A DNA stretch of 64,000 nt from Triticum aestivum. Lineage: Eukaryota; Streptophyta; Magnoliopsida; Poales; Poaceae. Made by a program: the position numbers and the translations under genes. A model generated the notes under the pieces. The model made no database searches, was not told the DNA's origin, and worked only from the letters and a program-made list of their open reading frames with translations. The first letter of the stretch is position 1; each line of letters opens with the position of its first letter. The stretch covers positions 186,582,270 to 186,646,269 of the forward strand of contig NC_057796.1 in assembly GCF_018294505.1 (NCBI RefSeq), written 5' to 3'. Of the stretch, positions 1-11,132 are shown one piece after another.

Positions 1-251
1 ATTCCAACTTCATTGGGATTTAACCTAATTTAACTATATTTTCAATGTACTTTAAATCTGGCTCGACATTTCAATATTAAAAATAGTTTGGACCCCACCA
101 AAATATGTGAAATTTTGTTTAAATTTCTAACCCTGGTCCTAGCCAACAAAAATAAAATGGACTGCAATAAATTGCATAAGAAGTTGCAAATGAGCTGTAA
201 ATTATTAAAAAAGGAAATGGGCTGACTTCTGGGCCTATTAAGTTGACAGGT
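1..251. mobile_element. CACTA internal sequence left of element B
   Basis: This is non-coding, AT-rich sequence with no supported gene. Its end (CCTATTAAGTTGA at about 234-246) matches CCTACTAAGTTGA at 20667-20680. The sequence after element B (CGCGTATGCAAG at 20073) matches what follows that motif in the second repeat unit. This shows that 1-251 and 20073-21035 were once contiguous CACTA sequence. Confidence 0.6.
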
Positions 252-1753
252 TGATGACCCAAAAGTATAGGGATCAATCGTAGTTCTTATGATAAGAGTG
301 TCGAACCCAACGAGGAGTAGAAGGAAATGACAAGTGGTTTTGAACAAGGTAATTTCTACAGGCACTGAAATTGTCGGTAACAAGTAGTTTGATAGCAAGA
401 TAATCTGTAACAAGTAACAATAGTAACATTAAGTGTAGCAAGGTAGCCCAATCCTTTTTGTAGCAAAGGACAGGCCAGAACGGTCTCAGATAATAACTAA
501 AACGTTCTCGAGGGCACACAGGAATTTCGTCTAGCCACTTTCATCATGTTGGTTGATTCACGTTCGCTACTTTGATAATTTGATATGTGGGTGGACCGGT
601 GCCTGGGTGATGTTCTTACTTGAACAAACCTCCCACTTATGATTAACCCCCTCGCAAGCATCCGCAACTATGAAAGAAGAATTAAGATAACAATCTAACC
701 ATGGCATTAAACATATGGATCCAAATCAGCCCCTTACGGAATAGCGCATAAACTAGGGTTTAAGCTTCTACCACTCTAGCAACCCAACATCTAATAACTA
801 CTCCACAATGCATTCCCTTAGGCCCAAGGATGGTGGAGTGTCATGTAGTCGACGTTCACATAACACCACTAAGGGAATCACAACATACATATCGTCAAAA
901 TATCGAACGAATATCAAACTCACATGATTACTTGCAACATGACTTCTCCCGTGGCCTCAAGAACAGGGGCAACTACTCACAAATAATATTCATGCTAAAT
1001 ATCAGAGGGATACTAAATAGCATAATGGATCTGAACATATTATCTTCCACTAAATAAACCAGATAGCATCAACTACAAGATGTACTCAACACTATTAGTC
1101 ACCCACAGGTACCAATCTGAGGTTCTGATACTAAGATTGAACACAAGAGATGAACTAGGGTTTGAGATGATATGATGTTGTTGAAGATGTTGATGAAGAT
1201 TGGACTCCCAAAGATGAGAGGGTTGTTGGTGATGACGATGGGTTCGATTTCCCCCTCCCGGAGGGAATTTCCCTGGCAGAATCGCTCCGCTAGAGGGAAA
1301 AAGTGCTCCTTCCCAAGTTCTGCCTCGAGAAGACGGCGCTCTGTCCCAGAAGTCCTCTCCTTTTTTTTCTAGGTCAAAAGACCTAATGTACCAGAAGATG
1401 GGCACCGGAGGTGGGCTGAGGAGCCCACTACCCACTAGGGCACGCCTGGAGGGTGTGGCGCGCCCTAGTGCCTAGTAGGCACCCGGGTGGCCCCCCTCTG
1501 GTAGTTCTTTTCTCCAGTATTTTCTATATATTCCAAAATAATTCTCCGTAAAATTTCAGCTTATTTGGAGATGTGGAGAATAGGTATCTCTAACATAGAT
1601 TTTTCGGTTCCATCCAGTTGCCGGTATTCTCCCTCCTTGTGTAAAGCTTGCATATTATGAGAGAAAAGGCATTAGAATTACTCCTCAAAGTATTATATTG
1701 CATAAAAAACTATAAATAATAGTAGGTAAACATTATGCAAAACAGACGTATCA
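252..1753 (-). repeat. Element B 3' LTR
   Basis: This is a 1502-bp terminal repeat, TG...CA. It matches 18650-20072 along its length with small indels. It contains a GC-rich block (GGCGCGCCCTAGTGCC-type, near 1440-1475) and a TATATA motif on the minus strand near 1527. Open reading frames inside it are chance frames in non-coding LTR sequence. Confidence 0.85.
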
Positions 1754-2850
1754 ACTCCCCAAGCTTAGACCTCGCTTGTCCTCAAGCGAAAGCCGATACC
1801 GAAAATCATGTCCACATGTTTAGTGAGAGATGTGTCGATAAAAACAAAATACGGACATTGTAGCATCATGGTTATTATTGTAACAACAACAAACTTTATC
1901 ATAAAACTTATCATATAGCTTCTCATGAACAAGTGAAAATTCATCACAACATCGAAGTAGAAAGGATAAACTTTATTGAAAACTAACAAACTATGTTCTC
2001 AGTCAACTTTGCAACTATAATTCATCATACTTTCAGGAAGGGCCTTGTATCGGAGCCTTTTGGCAAGTCCACATACTCAACCATCATTTAATCTTCTATG
2101 ATCGCTAACACTCGCAACATATATATGAGCAAAAAGTTTCAACCAAACACATAGAAAGATAGGGGCTTATAGTTTCACCTCCCAACTTATTCACCTCAAG
2201 GGTGATGTCAACAATAATAACTCATGATCACTCATATCCAACTAGATATATTTTTCTAGATCTTTCCCCACAACATGATGCTTGCAAAAGAGAAAAATAA
2301 AAAGGAATAGAGGAGAGAACTTTGGCTCATGCATAAAGGGTAAATACATAAAAGTAAAAGATAGGCCCTTCGCGGAGGGAAGCAGAGGTTGTCATGCGCT
2401 TTTTGGTTTTGTATGCAGAATCTCTTAATGCAAAAGAACGTCATGTTATATTGCCCCTTATGATAGCAACCTTTATTATTCAGTATGTCGCTTTTATTAC
2501 TTTGCCATCACAAGTTCGTACAACGCTTATTTTCCCTTACACTAAAAGATCAAATACATTTAGAAGCAATTTTTATTGCCCTTTTTGCACCGATGACAAC
2601 TTACTTGAAGGATCTTACTCAGTCCATAGGTTTAAGGTTTAAGGTTTTTGGATGCACAAGTAGTATCTCTAGTTAGTGCAAATTTTTTGCTAGCAAAGAT
2701 ATTGGGCAAGCACCACATGTTGAAGGATCTATGACAATATAACTTCTATGTGAATATGAACAAACATAAATCATTATGTTGTCTTCCTTGTCCAACGTCA
2801 ACAATTTGGCGTAAGATATTTAATGAGGGCTCACAATCATAAAAGATGTC
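1754..2850 (-). mobile_element. Element B 3' non-coding internal region with polypurine tract
   Basis: On the minus strand the 3' LTR is preceded by AAGCTTGGGGAGT (complement of 1754-1766), a typical polypurine tract used to prime plus-strand DNA synthesis. The remainder up to 2850 is AT-rich 3' untranslated sequence. No coding sequence is supported. Its last five bases (2846-2850, ATGTC) are the TSD of element A. Confidence 0.7.
2846..2850. other. TSD of element A, left copy (ATGTC)
   Basis: ATGTC is repeated exactly at 12571-12575, immediately after the other end of element A. A perfect 5-bp duplication fixes both boundaries. Confidence 0.9.
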
Positions 2851-4515
2851 TGTAGGATCGAAAGTATGTCAAGAGGGGGGGGTGATTAGACTACTTGACC
2901 AAATAAAAATCTAGCCTTTTCCCAATTTTAAGTCTTAGCAGATTTTAGCAACTTAGCATAAATCAAGTAATCAACCTACACATGCAACTCTAAGAGTATA
3001 GCAGCGTAATGTAAAACAATTGCATATGAAGGTAAAGGGAGGAGTTTGGAGGGAGCAAACGCAATGTAGACATGGAGATATTTATCCGTGGTTCCGTAGG
3101 TGGTGCTATCGTACATCCACGTTGATGGAGACTTCAACCCATGAAGGGTAACGGTTGCGCGAGTCCACGGAGGGCTCCACCCACGAAGGGTCCACGAAGA
3201 AGCAACCTTGTCTATCCCACCATGGCCATCGCCCACGAAGGACTTGCCTCACTAGGGTAGATCTTCACGAAGTAGGCGATCTCCTTGCCCGTACAAACTC
3301 CTTGGTTCAACTCCACAATCTTGACGGAGGCTCCCAAGTGACACCTAGCCAATCTAGGAGACACCACCCTCCAAAAGGTAATAGATGGTGTGTTGATGAT
3401 GAACTCCTTGCTCTTGTGCTTCAAATGATAGTCTCCCCAACACTCAGCTCTCTCATAGGATTGGATTTGGTAGAAAGATGATTTGAGTGGAAAGCAACTT
3501 GGGGAAGGCTAGAGATCAAGATTTATGTGGTTGGAATGGAATATCTTGACCTCAACACAAGTGTAGGTGGTTCTCTCTCAGAAAATGTATGTTGGAAGTG
3601 TAGGCATGTTCTGATGGCTCTCTCTCCGAATGAAGAGTGGGTGGAGGGGTATATATAGCCTCCACATAAAATCTAACCATTACACACAAATCACCAAACT
3701 CGGTGGGACCGAATCAGAAAACTCGGTCAGACCGATTTAGTTCAAATGTGACCGTTAGGATTTTCGGTGGGACCGACATGTCAACTCGGTGGGACCGATT
3801 TCATTAGGGTTAGGGCATAACGTAATCTCGGTTGGACCGATTACACAAACTCGGTGGGACCAATTTTGGTAATAAGCAAACAGAGAGTTGGTCAGGCAAA
3901 CACGGTAGGACTGATTCGCTCGTCTCGGTAGGACCGAAGCGTTACGAAAAGGAAACAGAGAGTTTGCATTGCAGACTCGGTGGGACCGATCGCTCATCTC
4001 GGTTAGACCGAAACGTTACGAAGGGAAACAGAGAGTTTGCAATCCCATCTCGGTGAGACCGAGATCCCTATCGGTGAGACCGAAGTGACTAGGGTTTGTG
4101 GCAGTGGCTATGTCAAGAGAACTCGGTGGCGCCGGATAGAAAGTTTCGGTGGGGCCGAGTTTGACTTTTGGTTTGGGACATATGTGGATATGAGAAAGTA
4201 GTTGAGGGTTTTTGGAGCATATCACTAAGCATTTTGAGCAAGTAACTCATTAAGCAACACCTCACCCCCTTTTGATAGTATTGGCTTTTCCTATGGACTC
4301 AATGTGATCTTGGATCACTAAAAATAAAATGTAGAGTCTTGTGCTTTGAGCTTGAGCCAATCTTTTGTCCTTAGCATTTTGAGGGGTCCACTTTCTAATC
4401 CATGCCATGCCAATCATTGAGCTTTCCTGAAATATTTATCTTGAAATAGTATTAGCTCAATGAGCTATATGTTGTTAATCATTACCAAAACCACCCAGGG
4501 ATAGTTGCACTTTCA
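2851..4515 (-). repeat. Element A 3' LTR with palindrome array in U3
   Basis: This 1665-bp LTR starts (minus strand) TGAAAGTGCAACT and ends ATCCTACA. Between about 3698 and 4160 it holds about 14 copies of a 13-bp palindrome, consensus TCGGTnnnACCGA; ten are perfect. Most have the form CTCGGTGGGACCGA. The array lies upstream of a TATATATA box (3650-3657), in the U3 promoter region. A segment at 2878-3103 is absent from the other LTR. Confidence 0.9.
3650..3657 (-). promoter_or_regulatory. TATA box of element A LTR
   Basis: TATATATA is flanked by GGAGG/CCTCC and lies downstream (minus strand) of the palindrome array, about where transcription of an LTR element should begin. In the other LTR the equivalent (11706-11711) is two bases shorter. 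Confidence 0.6.
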
Positions 4516-5034
4516 ATCTCCCCCTTTTTGGTAATTGATGACAACATATAGATCAAAGCTTCGACAAATGATAATAAGATTGAAATACATTGTCGCTTTG
4601 AGAAGTATGTGATAAGCAAGAGCTCCCCCTAAATTTGTGCATTATTTAAAATTTGCTTTGGACTGCAAATGCACAATGTGTTAGGATCATGGGTCACTCT
4701 TCCATGTCACATACATCTTGGTGGAGCGCTCAAAATGATAATAATTAAAGACATGCACTCATCACCAAGCAAAGTGAATGATCATATATAAGATATAAAA
4801 GATAGTATCATCCAAACAAGCATTAAGGTAGCAAATGATCAATCACATGATCATCCAAGTATCTCACAAAAGACATAATGTAGCAAGCAAACACACAATA
4901 AGGTTCAACAAGTAAAATGCAAAGAGAGACAAAACAACACTCTCTCTCTCTCGAAGACTATGATCTATACATATTTCTCCCCCTTTGGCAACAAGTACCA
5001 AAAAGTCAAAAATATGCATAGTGCTATGTGTCTC
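4516..5034 (-). mobile_element. Element A 3' untranslated region with polypurine tracts
   Basis: Next to the 3' LTR the minus strand reads CAAAAAGGGGGAGAT (complement of 4516-4530), the polypurine tract. Further GGGGGAG-containing tracts lie at about 4623-4630 and 4976-4986. Multiplied polypurine tracts are a known Sirevirus trait. The rest is AT-rich and shows no gene. Confidence 0.7.
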
Positions 5035-7103
5035 TCAAGCTTGGCCTTCTTGAGGTGGTGTAGAGATGACTCCAAGGACGAAAGCTTCTGTCGATGTAGC
5101 TGGAGCTGGTGGAGTGGCTGCTGGAGCTGGTGGCACTGAGGCTGTGGCTGCTGGTGCAGATGTAGTAGCTCTAGTGTCTGGGACAGGCACTGCAGCAGAC
5201 CTCTGGCTTCTGGGCACTCTAGTAAAAGTATCTGTAGTAGACTTGCCCTTCTTCTCCTCCACTTCCTCCTGAAATTGCTCAACCACTGACTGAATCTCAG
5301 TTACCTTGACATCAAGATCATAGAATTTCTGCTCAATGATCCTCTCCAAGCTCTCCTGGTTTTGAGTCAGGGTGGCCAAGCCCTTCTCAATCCTCAAGGT
5401 GGATTGGATCAGATATCCAAGCTGATCTTGCTTGCTCTTCAAGAACACTTGAGATGCCTCTTCAGCAGTTGGCATCTTTGCAGCTTTCTCTGCCCTTGCC
5501 TTCTCTCTCTTCTCATGTGCTTGCACAGATGTGGGGTCTTCCTCATTCATCACAACAGTATTGTCTTCAAAGTCTGGATGCAGAGGAAGGTGCTCCTTGT
5601 CCAACAAGTATGTACCTGTGCCCATCTTGGAGTTGATGAGCTCCTGAATGTGTGGAGCATACCCACAAGATCTCTTCTGGTCAGCAGCTGTCCTTTTGAT
5701 TGTCTCTACAATCAAACTCATGACCTTGAACTTCTGAGGCACATCAAACAAATGTAGCAAATTGATAGCATGTCCTCTTATCATCTTGTGATCTCCGGAC
5801 TTGGGTAGCAATGTGTGCCTAAGGATCCAGTTGATGGTGGGCAGACCAGACAACAAGAAGTGTACAGATCCAAGTTTGTGAGTCTCCAAAGCCTTATCTG
5901 GGATCTCCTTGTACATGTTTGCCATTGAGTTGTGGTCTTTCTTCTTGGTGGCATACACATCCAAGTCATCCTCATGTTCTTCAGGGGCATTTATCAGATT
6001 AGCCCATTCCTCAACTGTGGACTGGTACCTTGTACCCTCAGACATCCATACTATCCTCCCATCTGGATAGAAATGGGCAGTGGAGTAAAACTGCACGATC
6101 AGCTCATCATTCCATTTGGTGAGCTTCTGTCCAACAAACTTATCTACTCCACAAGCCTTGAAGCTGTCATAAACTCCTGGATAGTGATCTTCATTTTCCT
6201 TGATGTACTCCCAATCCACCCATCTCATGTCACACACTATGGGCTTCTTGTCAAGCAGGATAGTCTCATAGAAATCTTGTTGTTCCTTTGTGTGGAACTT
6301 ATAATCAATTGTTGTTCTCCTCCTCACAGCATAAGGATCTGATTGTCTCCACAATCTCAGTCCTGCATCCTTCCTGATCCTCATATCTTCTACAACAGGA
6401 TGGACATCATTATGGTCAGGGATCTTTGGCTTCAACTTCCTCAAGACAAGTGAATCATCTTCTGCTTCTTCAGTATCAGGCACTGGGGCCTTATTCTTCT
6501 CCTCAGCTGGAATACTTCTGGTGTTCCTCTTGGGTTTTGGGGGCTTCTGAGTTTGAGCTTTGGGAGCGGTTTTGGGCTTTGATGGAGCAGCCCCTGCCTT
6601 ATAGCATCACCCATAAGCTTCTGAGCTTTGGGTGCTGGTGCAGCATCCTCTTCCTCTTCTCCTTTAGAATCTCTCTTCATTAAGGGCTTGCCAAGAACTC
6701 TGGCAGTAGTGGTTCTTGCCCTCTTCTTCTTCTTGTCCTCACCAGCTGCTTCTTCTTCAGATTCAATGGTGAACTTCATAGTTTCACCTGTGGCAACTTT
6801 CCTTGGCTTTGACATTGGCATCCTCCTTGTAGGTGCCTTCTTGTTCAGTCCTAGCTTACTTGCAGCAACTGTGCCATACTCCTTCTTCAGCACCTTCTTC
6901 TTGGAGCTTACTTCCTCCTCAGTGGACACATAGTCCTCATCCTCTGATTATGAGGTTCTCTTCTTCCTAGACCTGGTGGCTGCCTTTGGCAAGTTGCTTG
7001 GAGTGCTCCTGCTGCCATCATCAGAAGTGCTAGAGGGATTTGAGCCCTCACTCATCTGCACATGTTCCTCTGACCTGTTTTGGCTGTCACTTTGATCAGA
7101 CAT
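5035..7103 (-). pseudogene. Element A second gene: putative plant transposon protein (Transposase_32-like), broken
   Basis: The likely start is the ATG at 7103 (MSDQSD) and the end is the stop at 5035, about 690 codons. The N-terminal third is Ser/Lys/Glu-rich with basic patches such as KKKKRAR. The middle is a conserved globular block running from RRTTIDYKFHTKEQQDFYE past WVDWEYI, FYSTAHF and WANLINAP to LPKSGDHKMIRGHAINLLHLF. I recognise this as the 'putative plant transposon protein' family often found in grass retrotransposons. The C-terminal part is predicted coiled coil followed by an Ala/Pro/Thr-rich tail. An in-frame TAA near 6948 and a frameshift near 6600 break the frame. It occupies the place where pol would normally be. 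Its biochemical function is unknown to me; despite the family name I see no DDE catalytic motif. Confidence 0.7.
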
Positions 7104-8863
7104 CTTGCAGGCAAACTGTCAGCAGACCCTGTGAAGAGGTTGTAGATGAGGTGGAGTAGATGAGCATCACAAAGTACAGAGGTTTTGCAAAACAAATTGA
7201 GTCAAAAATCTTAGTTTTAGTTCTCTACAGAAGTGATCTCGGAGCTACCGAATTGACAAACTCGGTGATACCGAAGCAACATTTGGAACCTAAACTAGTG
7301 AACTCGGTTGGGCCGAGTCACAGTTCAGTGGCACCGAGGTTTCTAGGGTTTCACAGAATCTTGATCTCGGTCACACCGATTTGCACGTTTCGGTCCGACC
7401 GAAAAGCGCATGTGCAATGGCCTAAGCCGAATCGGTGAGACCGATTTTTACATTTCGGTCGGTCCGAGATGAGTTCTGCGGAGAGCTAACCCTAAAATTT
7501 TCGAATCAATCTAGATCTAAGGAAGTTTTAGCTGGATAGATTAATCTCATTCGTGGCAAGAAACATGGCATTGTCCTTGTGCTAGGAATCGGAGTGAAAA
7601 AGACAGCACAAGGGGTCGAACACTTACCCTAGAATGGCGAGTGTTCGCTACGGCGGCGACGGCGGAGCAGATTCCGTCGACGGCGGCAGAATCCAATGGC
7701 GGGAGGTCGTTGGCAGCGAGGAGACGATCCGGAGACCCGAGGAGGCAGAGCAGGACATGCGCGGGCTGAGAGAATTTGAAGAAATTTCCAAAGTCTCACC
7801 CGTGGGTATTTATATCCCGACCCTGTCGGTGTGACCGAGTGGAACAACTCGGTGGCACCGAGATTGCAGAATCGCAAGCGGTTGCTGCAACTCGGTGTGA
7901 CCGAAGTGTTCAAATCGGTTGCACCGAGATGAAAACCTAGATCAACTTAGTGAACTCGGTTTGACCGAAATGGATTTCTCGGTCAGACCGAAATGCACAA
8001 AGAGGTTTTGGAAGTTTAAGTCTATGACGAATCGGGGACTCCGAGTGCTCCTCACACAGAGTGGTTCGAATCTGACTTGATCAAACTTTGTGATGTAGCA
8101 TGAATAGAGTTTGAGACGAGAAAAGCATAGATAGCTAGAGGGAGTTCTTAGGCATTCTTGTCCATCCATTTGGCAAAAGAAAAACCAAACAAACAAAACA
8201 ACAAATGGATGTCCTCGAATGAGTAAAATATGCATCCAACATGCTCACACAATAAAATGACAAATGAAATATGTGACAAAGCATGCACAATCACTCTAGC
8301 ATCTATCAAGCAATTTGGCGATTACTAGGTCATCTATATATGAGTATATTGACTTAGGAGTCAAATGAGAACATTTGATCATAGGTCATACTCATCGTTT
8401 AAGCACAAGTGGGGTTGCCACTTTTACATAAAGCATTGTTGTGTTCACATCATTAGAGTTGCTTTAGCTCAATTGATTAGAGTAAAGCTCCCCCTAGATG
8501 TGATATCCCCCTAAGAGGGATGAACTAACCTTGGGTTTTGTCGATGATGACTTCATGTAGGTGTTGAAGATGTAGATGCTCAATGTTGATGTAGATCATT
8601 CGGAGCAATCCTTTGGAGTGAGTTGCACTTTCAATACCTACACGGGTTAGTCCCACAAGGAACAAACAAGGATATCCATAGACATAGAGTGATGTTCACA
8701 TGAGATGATGTCCATGAATGCATTAGGTTACCTTGTCCCTTGTCTTACCAACAAGAGGGTTTGTGACTCCTTGAACTAGTGCAAGATATGGAAGTTGTTT
8801 GCACTTGTCCTTGCCAAAATGATAAGAGTGAAGTATGTTGGCGGAGTCACCCTCAAGAACTCT
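7104..8863 (-). promoter_or_regulatory. Element A internal spacer: LTR-like promoter module upstream of the second gene
   Basis: This 1.76-kb spacer separates gag from the second gene. Reading the minus strand, 8633-8621 repeats the 13 bases that begin the LTR (TGAAAGTGCAACT). GGGGGAG-type tracts lie near 8491-8515. Six perfect TCGGTnnnACCGA palindromes lie at about 7829-7993. A TATAAATA box is at 7814-7807. A GTAAGT donor-like site is at 7627-7622. A second palindrome cluster of about eight copies, several imperfect, covers 7228-7470. The ATG of the second gene follows at 7103. The layout copies that of the LTR U3 (array, then TATA). I infer an internal promoter with a spliced leader for the second gene; expression is not shown by sequence alone. 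Confidence 0.5.
7807..7814 (-). promoter_or_regulatory. Internal TATA box in element A
   Basis: The minus strand reads TATAAATA, preceded within about 15 bp by the nearest TCGGTnnnACCGA palindrome. It is followed by a pyrimidine-rich GC-rich leader resembling a transcription start region. Confidence 0.45.
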
Positions 8864-11047
8864 CTAGTTCTTCTTCTTAGGGATCCACACCATCTTGATG
8901 GGAATCCTTGGAGTTGTAGTCGTACTTGATGAAGTGGAACTTGATGTAGTCTTGGGAACCCACTTGACCAAGGCTTTAGGAGCTTCTTCAAATGCATCAA
9001 TCTCCTCTTGAAGCTTGTCCTTGCCTTTTAGCTTGTGGTCTTGTGGTGGAAGATCATCTTGAGCTTGTGTTCCTTGGAAAGAAGTAGGATCATACTTCTC
9101 TTGTTGAGGAACAAACTTCGTCTTGGGATATTGATCTTCTTCCCACTCAACTCCATTGGCATTGAACTTTCGTTCAAAACCAACACCTTGATTCTTCCGG
9201 TGTCTTCCTTGCTTGCGTACAATTTCCTCAAATTGCTTACTTCCGGCAAGACTCTTGTAAACACCTTTCTCTATAATTCCCTTCAATAAGCTATTTTCTT
9301 GCTCAAGTGTAACTTGGCTAAGAGAGTCATTAGTGGAATCAAGAGAACTACTAGAAGCAACAACATTGGATTTAGCATGATTGTTGTTACTACTAGAAGG
9401 AAGAATCTTTCTTGTTCTTATTGCTAGATTTAACTTGTGGCATGTAAGTAGACAAGAGTAAACGCTTGGCAATGTAAGAAGAACTTTTCTTGCGAAGATC
9501 ATCATTGATTGCTTTAAAAACTCATGCTCTTGCTCAAGGTTGAGCTTTTCAAAGCGTAGCTTCTCATGAGTCTTTAAAAGTTCTCGATGATCTTCCAAGG
9601 TAGTTTCATGAGCTAACTTAAGAGTGTTTAGTTCTTTAGTTAGACGCTCAATCTTCTCCTTATCATTGTCATTCGTTTTATCTTGATTATCATGATTAAT
9701 AGCAAGTTCATCATAGTTCTCATAACTAGAGTTGTCAACAAGTAAATCATCATCTCCTAGCAAATCATCTTCATCACTATTGAAATCAACATACTCGGGG
9801 TGTGTTACCTTTGGACCTTTAGCCATGAAGCATCTTCCAATTCCTTCATTTGGTGAGTCAAATATGTCGTAGGAGTTGGTTGACACAAGTGCTAGACTGG
9901 CAACACCTTCATCTTGAGTATATTCAGAGTCGGAGTGATAACTTCTTTCGGAGTGATGGTCGGAGTCGGAGCCGGATACCCATTCACCAATATGAGCTTC
10001 ATGTCTTCTTTTTGTGTAGCTCTTTGATGATTTGTCCTTCCTCTCCGAATCCTTGCTTCTCCGAGAGGGTCTTCGTTCATAACGATCATCTCTACTCCTT
10101 CTCTCTCTTGGTGATGATTCTTCTCTTCTACTTCTTCTCTTGGGAGAATCTTCTCTTCTTTTGTAGGGAGACGTACACTCATTGAAGTAGTGTCCGGGTC
10201 TTCCACAATTATAGCAATTCCATTCACGACTTGAAGATCTTTTGTCATTGTAGGACCTTGACTTGGAACTTCTTTCCTTGCTTCTACTCTTGTAGAACTT
10301 GTTGAAGTTCTTCACCATTAGGCTCAATTCTTCATTGAAGGTTTGTTTCTCACTTGATGATATGGGAGCATCAGATGAGGCTTTGTAAGCACCGCTTGAC
10401 TTGTTGTGAAGCTCTTCCTTATCCTTGAGTGACATCTCATGAGCAACAATTCTTCCAATGACTTCCGTTGGCTTGAGATCTTTGTAATTAGGCATCATTT
10501 GGATCAATGTGCACACGGTATCATATTTTCCATCCAAGGCTCTTAGGATCTTCTTGATGATGAATCTATCGGTCATCTCTTCACTTCCTAAGCCGGCAAT
10601 CTCATTTGTGATGAGAGCAAGCCTAGAGTACATTACAGCGACACCTTCACCATCCTTCATTTTGAACTTGTCAAGTTGACTTTGAAGCACATCCAATTTG
10701 GATTCCTTGACGGAGTCGGTACCTTCGTGCATATCAATCAAAGTATCCCAAATTTCCTTTGCATTCTCAAGACGGCTGATTTTGTTGAATTCTTCGGATC
10801 ACAATCCGTTGAAGAGAATATCACAAGCTTGAGTGTTGTATTGTAGCATCTTCAACTCTTCCGCGGTAGCTTCACGGTTCGGTACTCTCCCATCAAAGAA
10901 TTCACCTTGCAAGCCAATACACACAATAGCCCAAACGGCGGGGTTATGTCCAAGAATATGCATTTTCATCTTATGCTTCCAACTAGCAAAATTAGTACCA
11001 TCAAAGTAAGGACATCTACGGTGGTAATTTCCCTCGCTAGACGCCAT
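8864..11047 (-). pseudogene. gag: Element A gag (Copia type, UBN2 plus zinc knuckle, RS-rich), broken
   Basis: The start is the ATG at 11047, 66 bp inside the PBS. The first residues (MASSEGNY, then FDGTNFASWKHKM) are the classic start of Copia gag. A UBN2-type capsid region follows, then a CCHC zinc knuckle (CYNCGRPGHYFNEC) near 10210, which would bind RNA. Around the knuckle is a strongly Arg/Ser-rich segment (for example RSRREESSPRERRSRDD). Next come an acidic region, a coiled coil and a Thr/Ser-rich tail ending PKKKN. A TGA at 10799-10801 interrupts the frame after FNGL; the frame resumes with SEEFNK. Between about 9400 and 9510 the frame shifts and returns: the other frame encodes a more gag-like Lys/Ser stretch there. 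So there is one stop and a compensated pair of frameshifts. Confidence 0.85.
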
Positions 11048-11113
11048 ACTCTCCTAGGTTGTGAAACCAAGGCTATGATCACCAAAAGCTATGGAAATCA
11101 AAGCAAATGGAGA

Positions 11114-11130
11114 CCAAAGCTCTGATACCA
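11114..11130 (-). other. Element A primer-binding site (initiator tRNA-Met)
   Basis: The minus strand reads TGGTATCAGAGCTTTGG two bases inside the 5' LTR. TGGTATCAGAGC is the standard complement of the plant initiator tRNA-Met 3' end. Confidence 0.85.
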
Positions 11131-11132
11131 AT

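Noticed and set aside
1073..1435. ORFs within the LTRs of B, C and F (also 19440-19658, 22011-22304, 38248-38745, 47376-47750)
   Set aside because: They are not conserved between the paired LTRs and overlap promoter-type sequence.
3155..3481. 108-codon ORF in both LTRs of element A (also 11211-11537)
   Set aside because: It is present in both LTRs only because the LTRs are copies. It falls in the transcribed leader part and shows no domain.
3698..4160. CRISPR-like array of regularly spaced palindromes
   Set aside because: Spacing is irregular, repeats are only 13 bp, there are no cas genes, and the context is a plant LTR.
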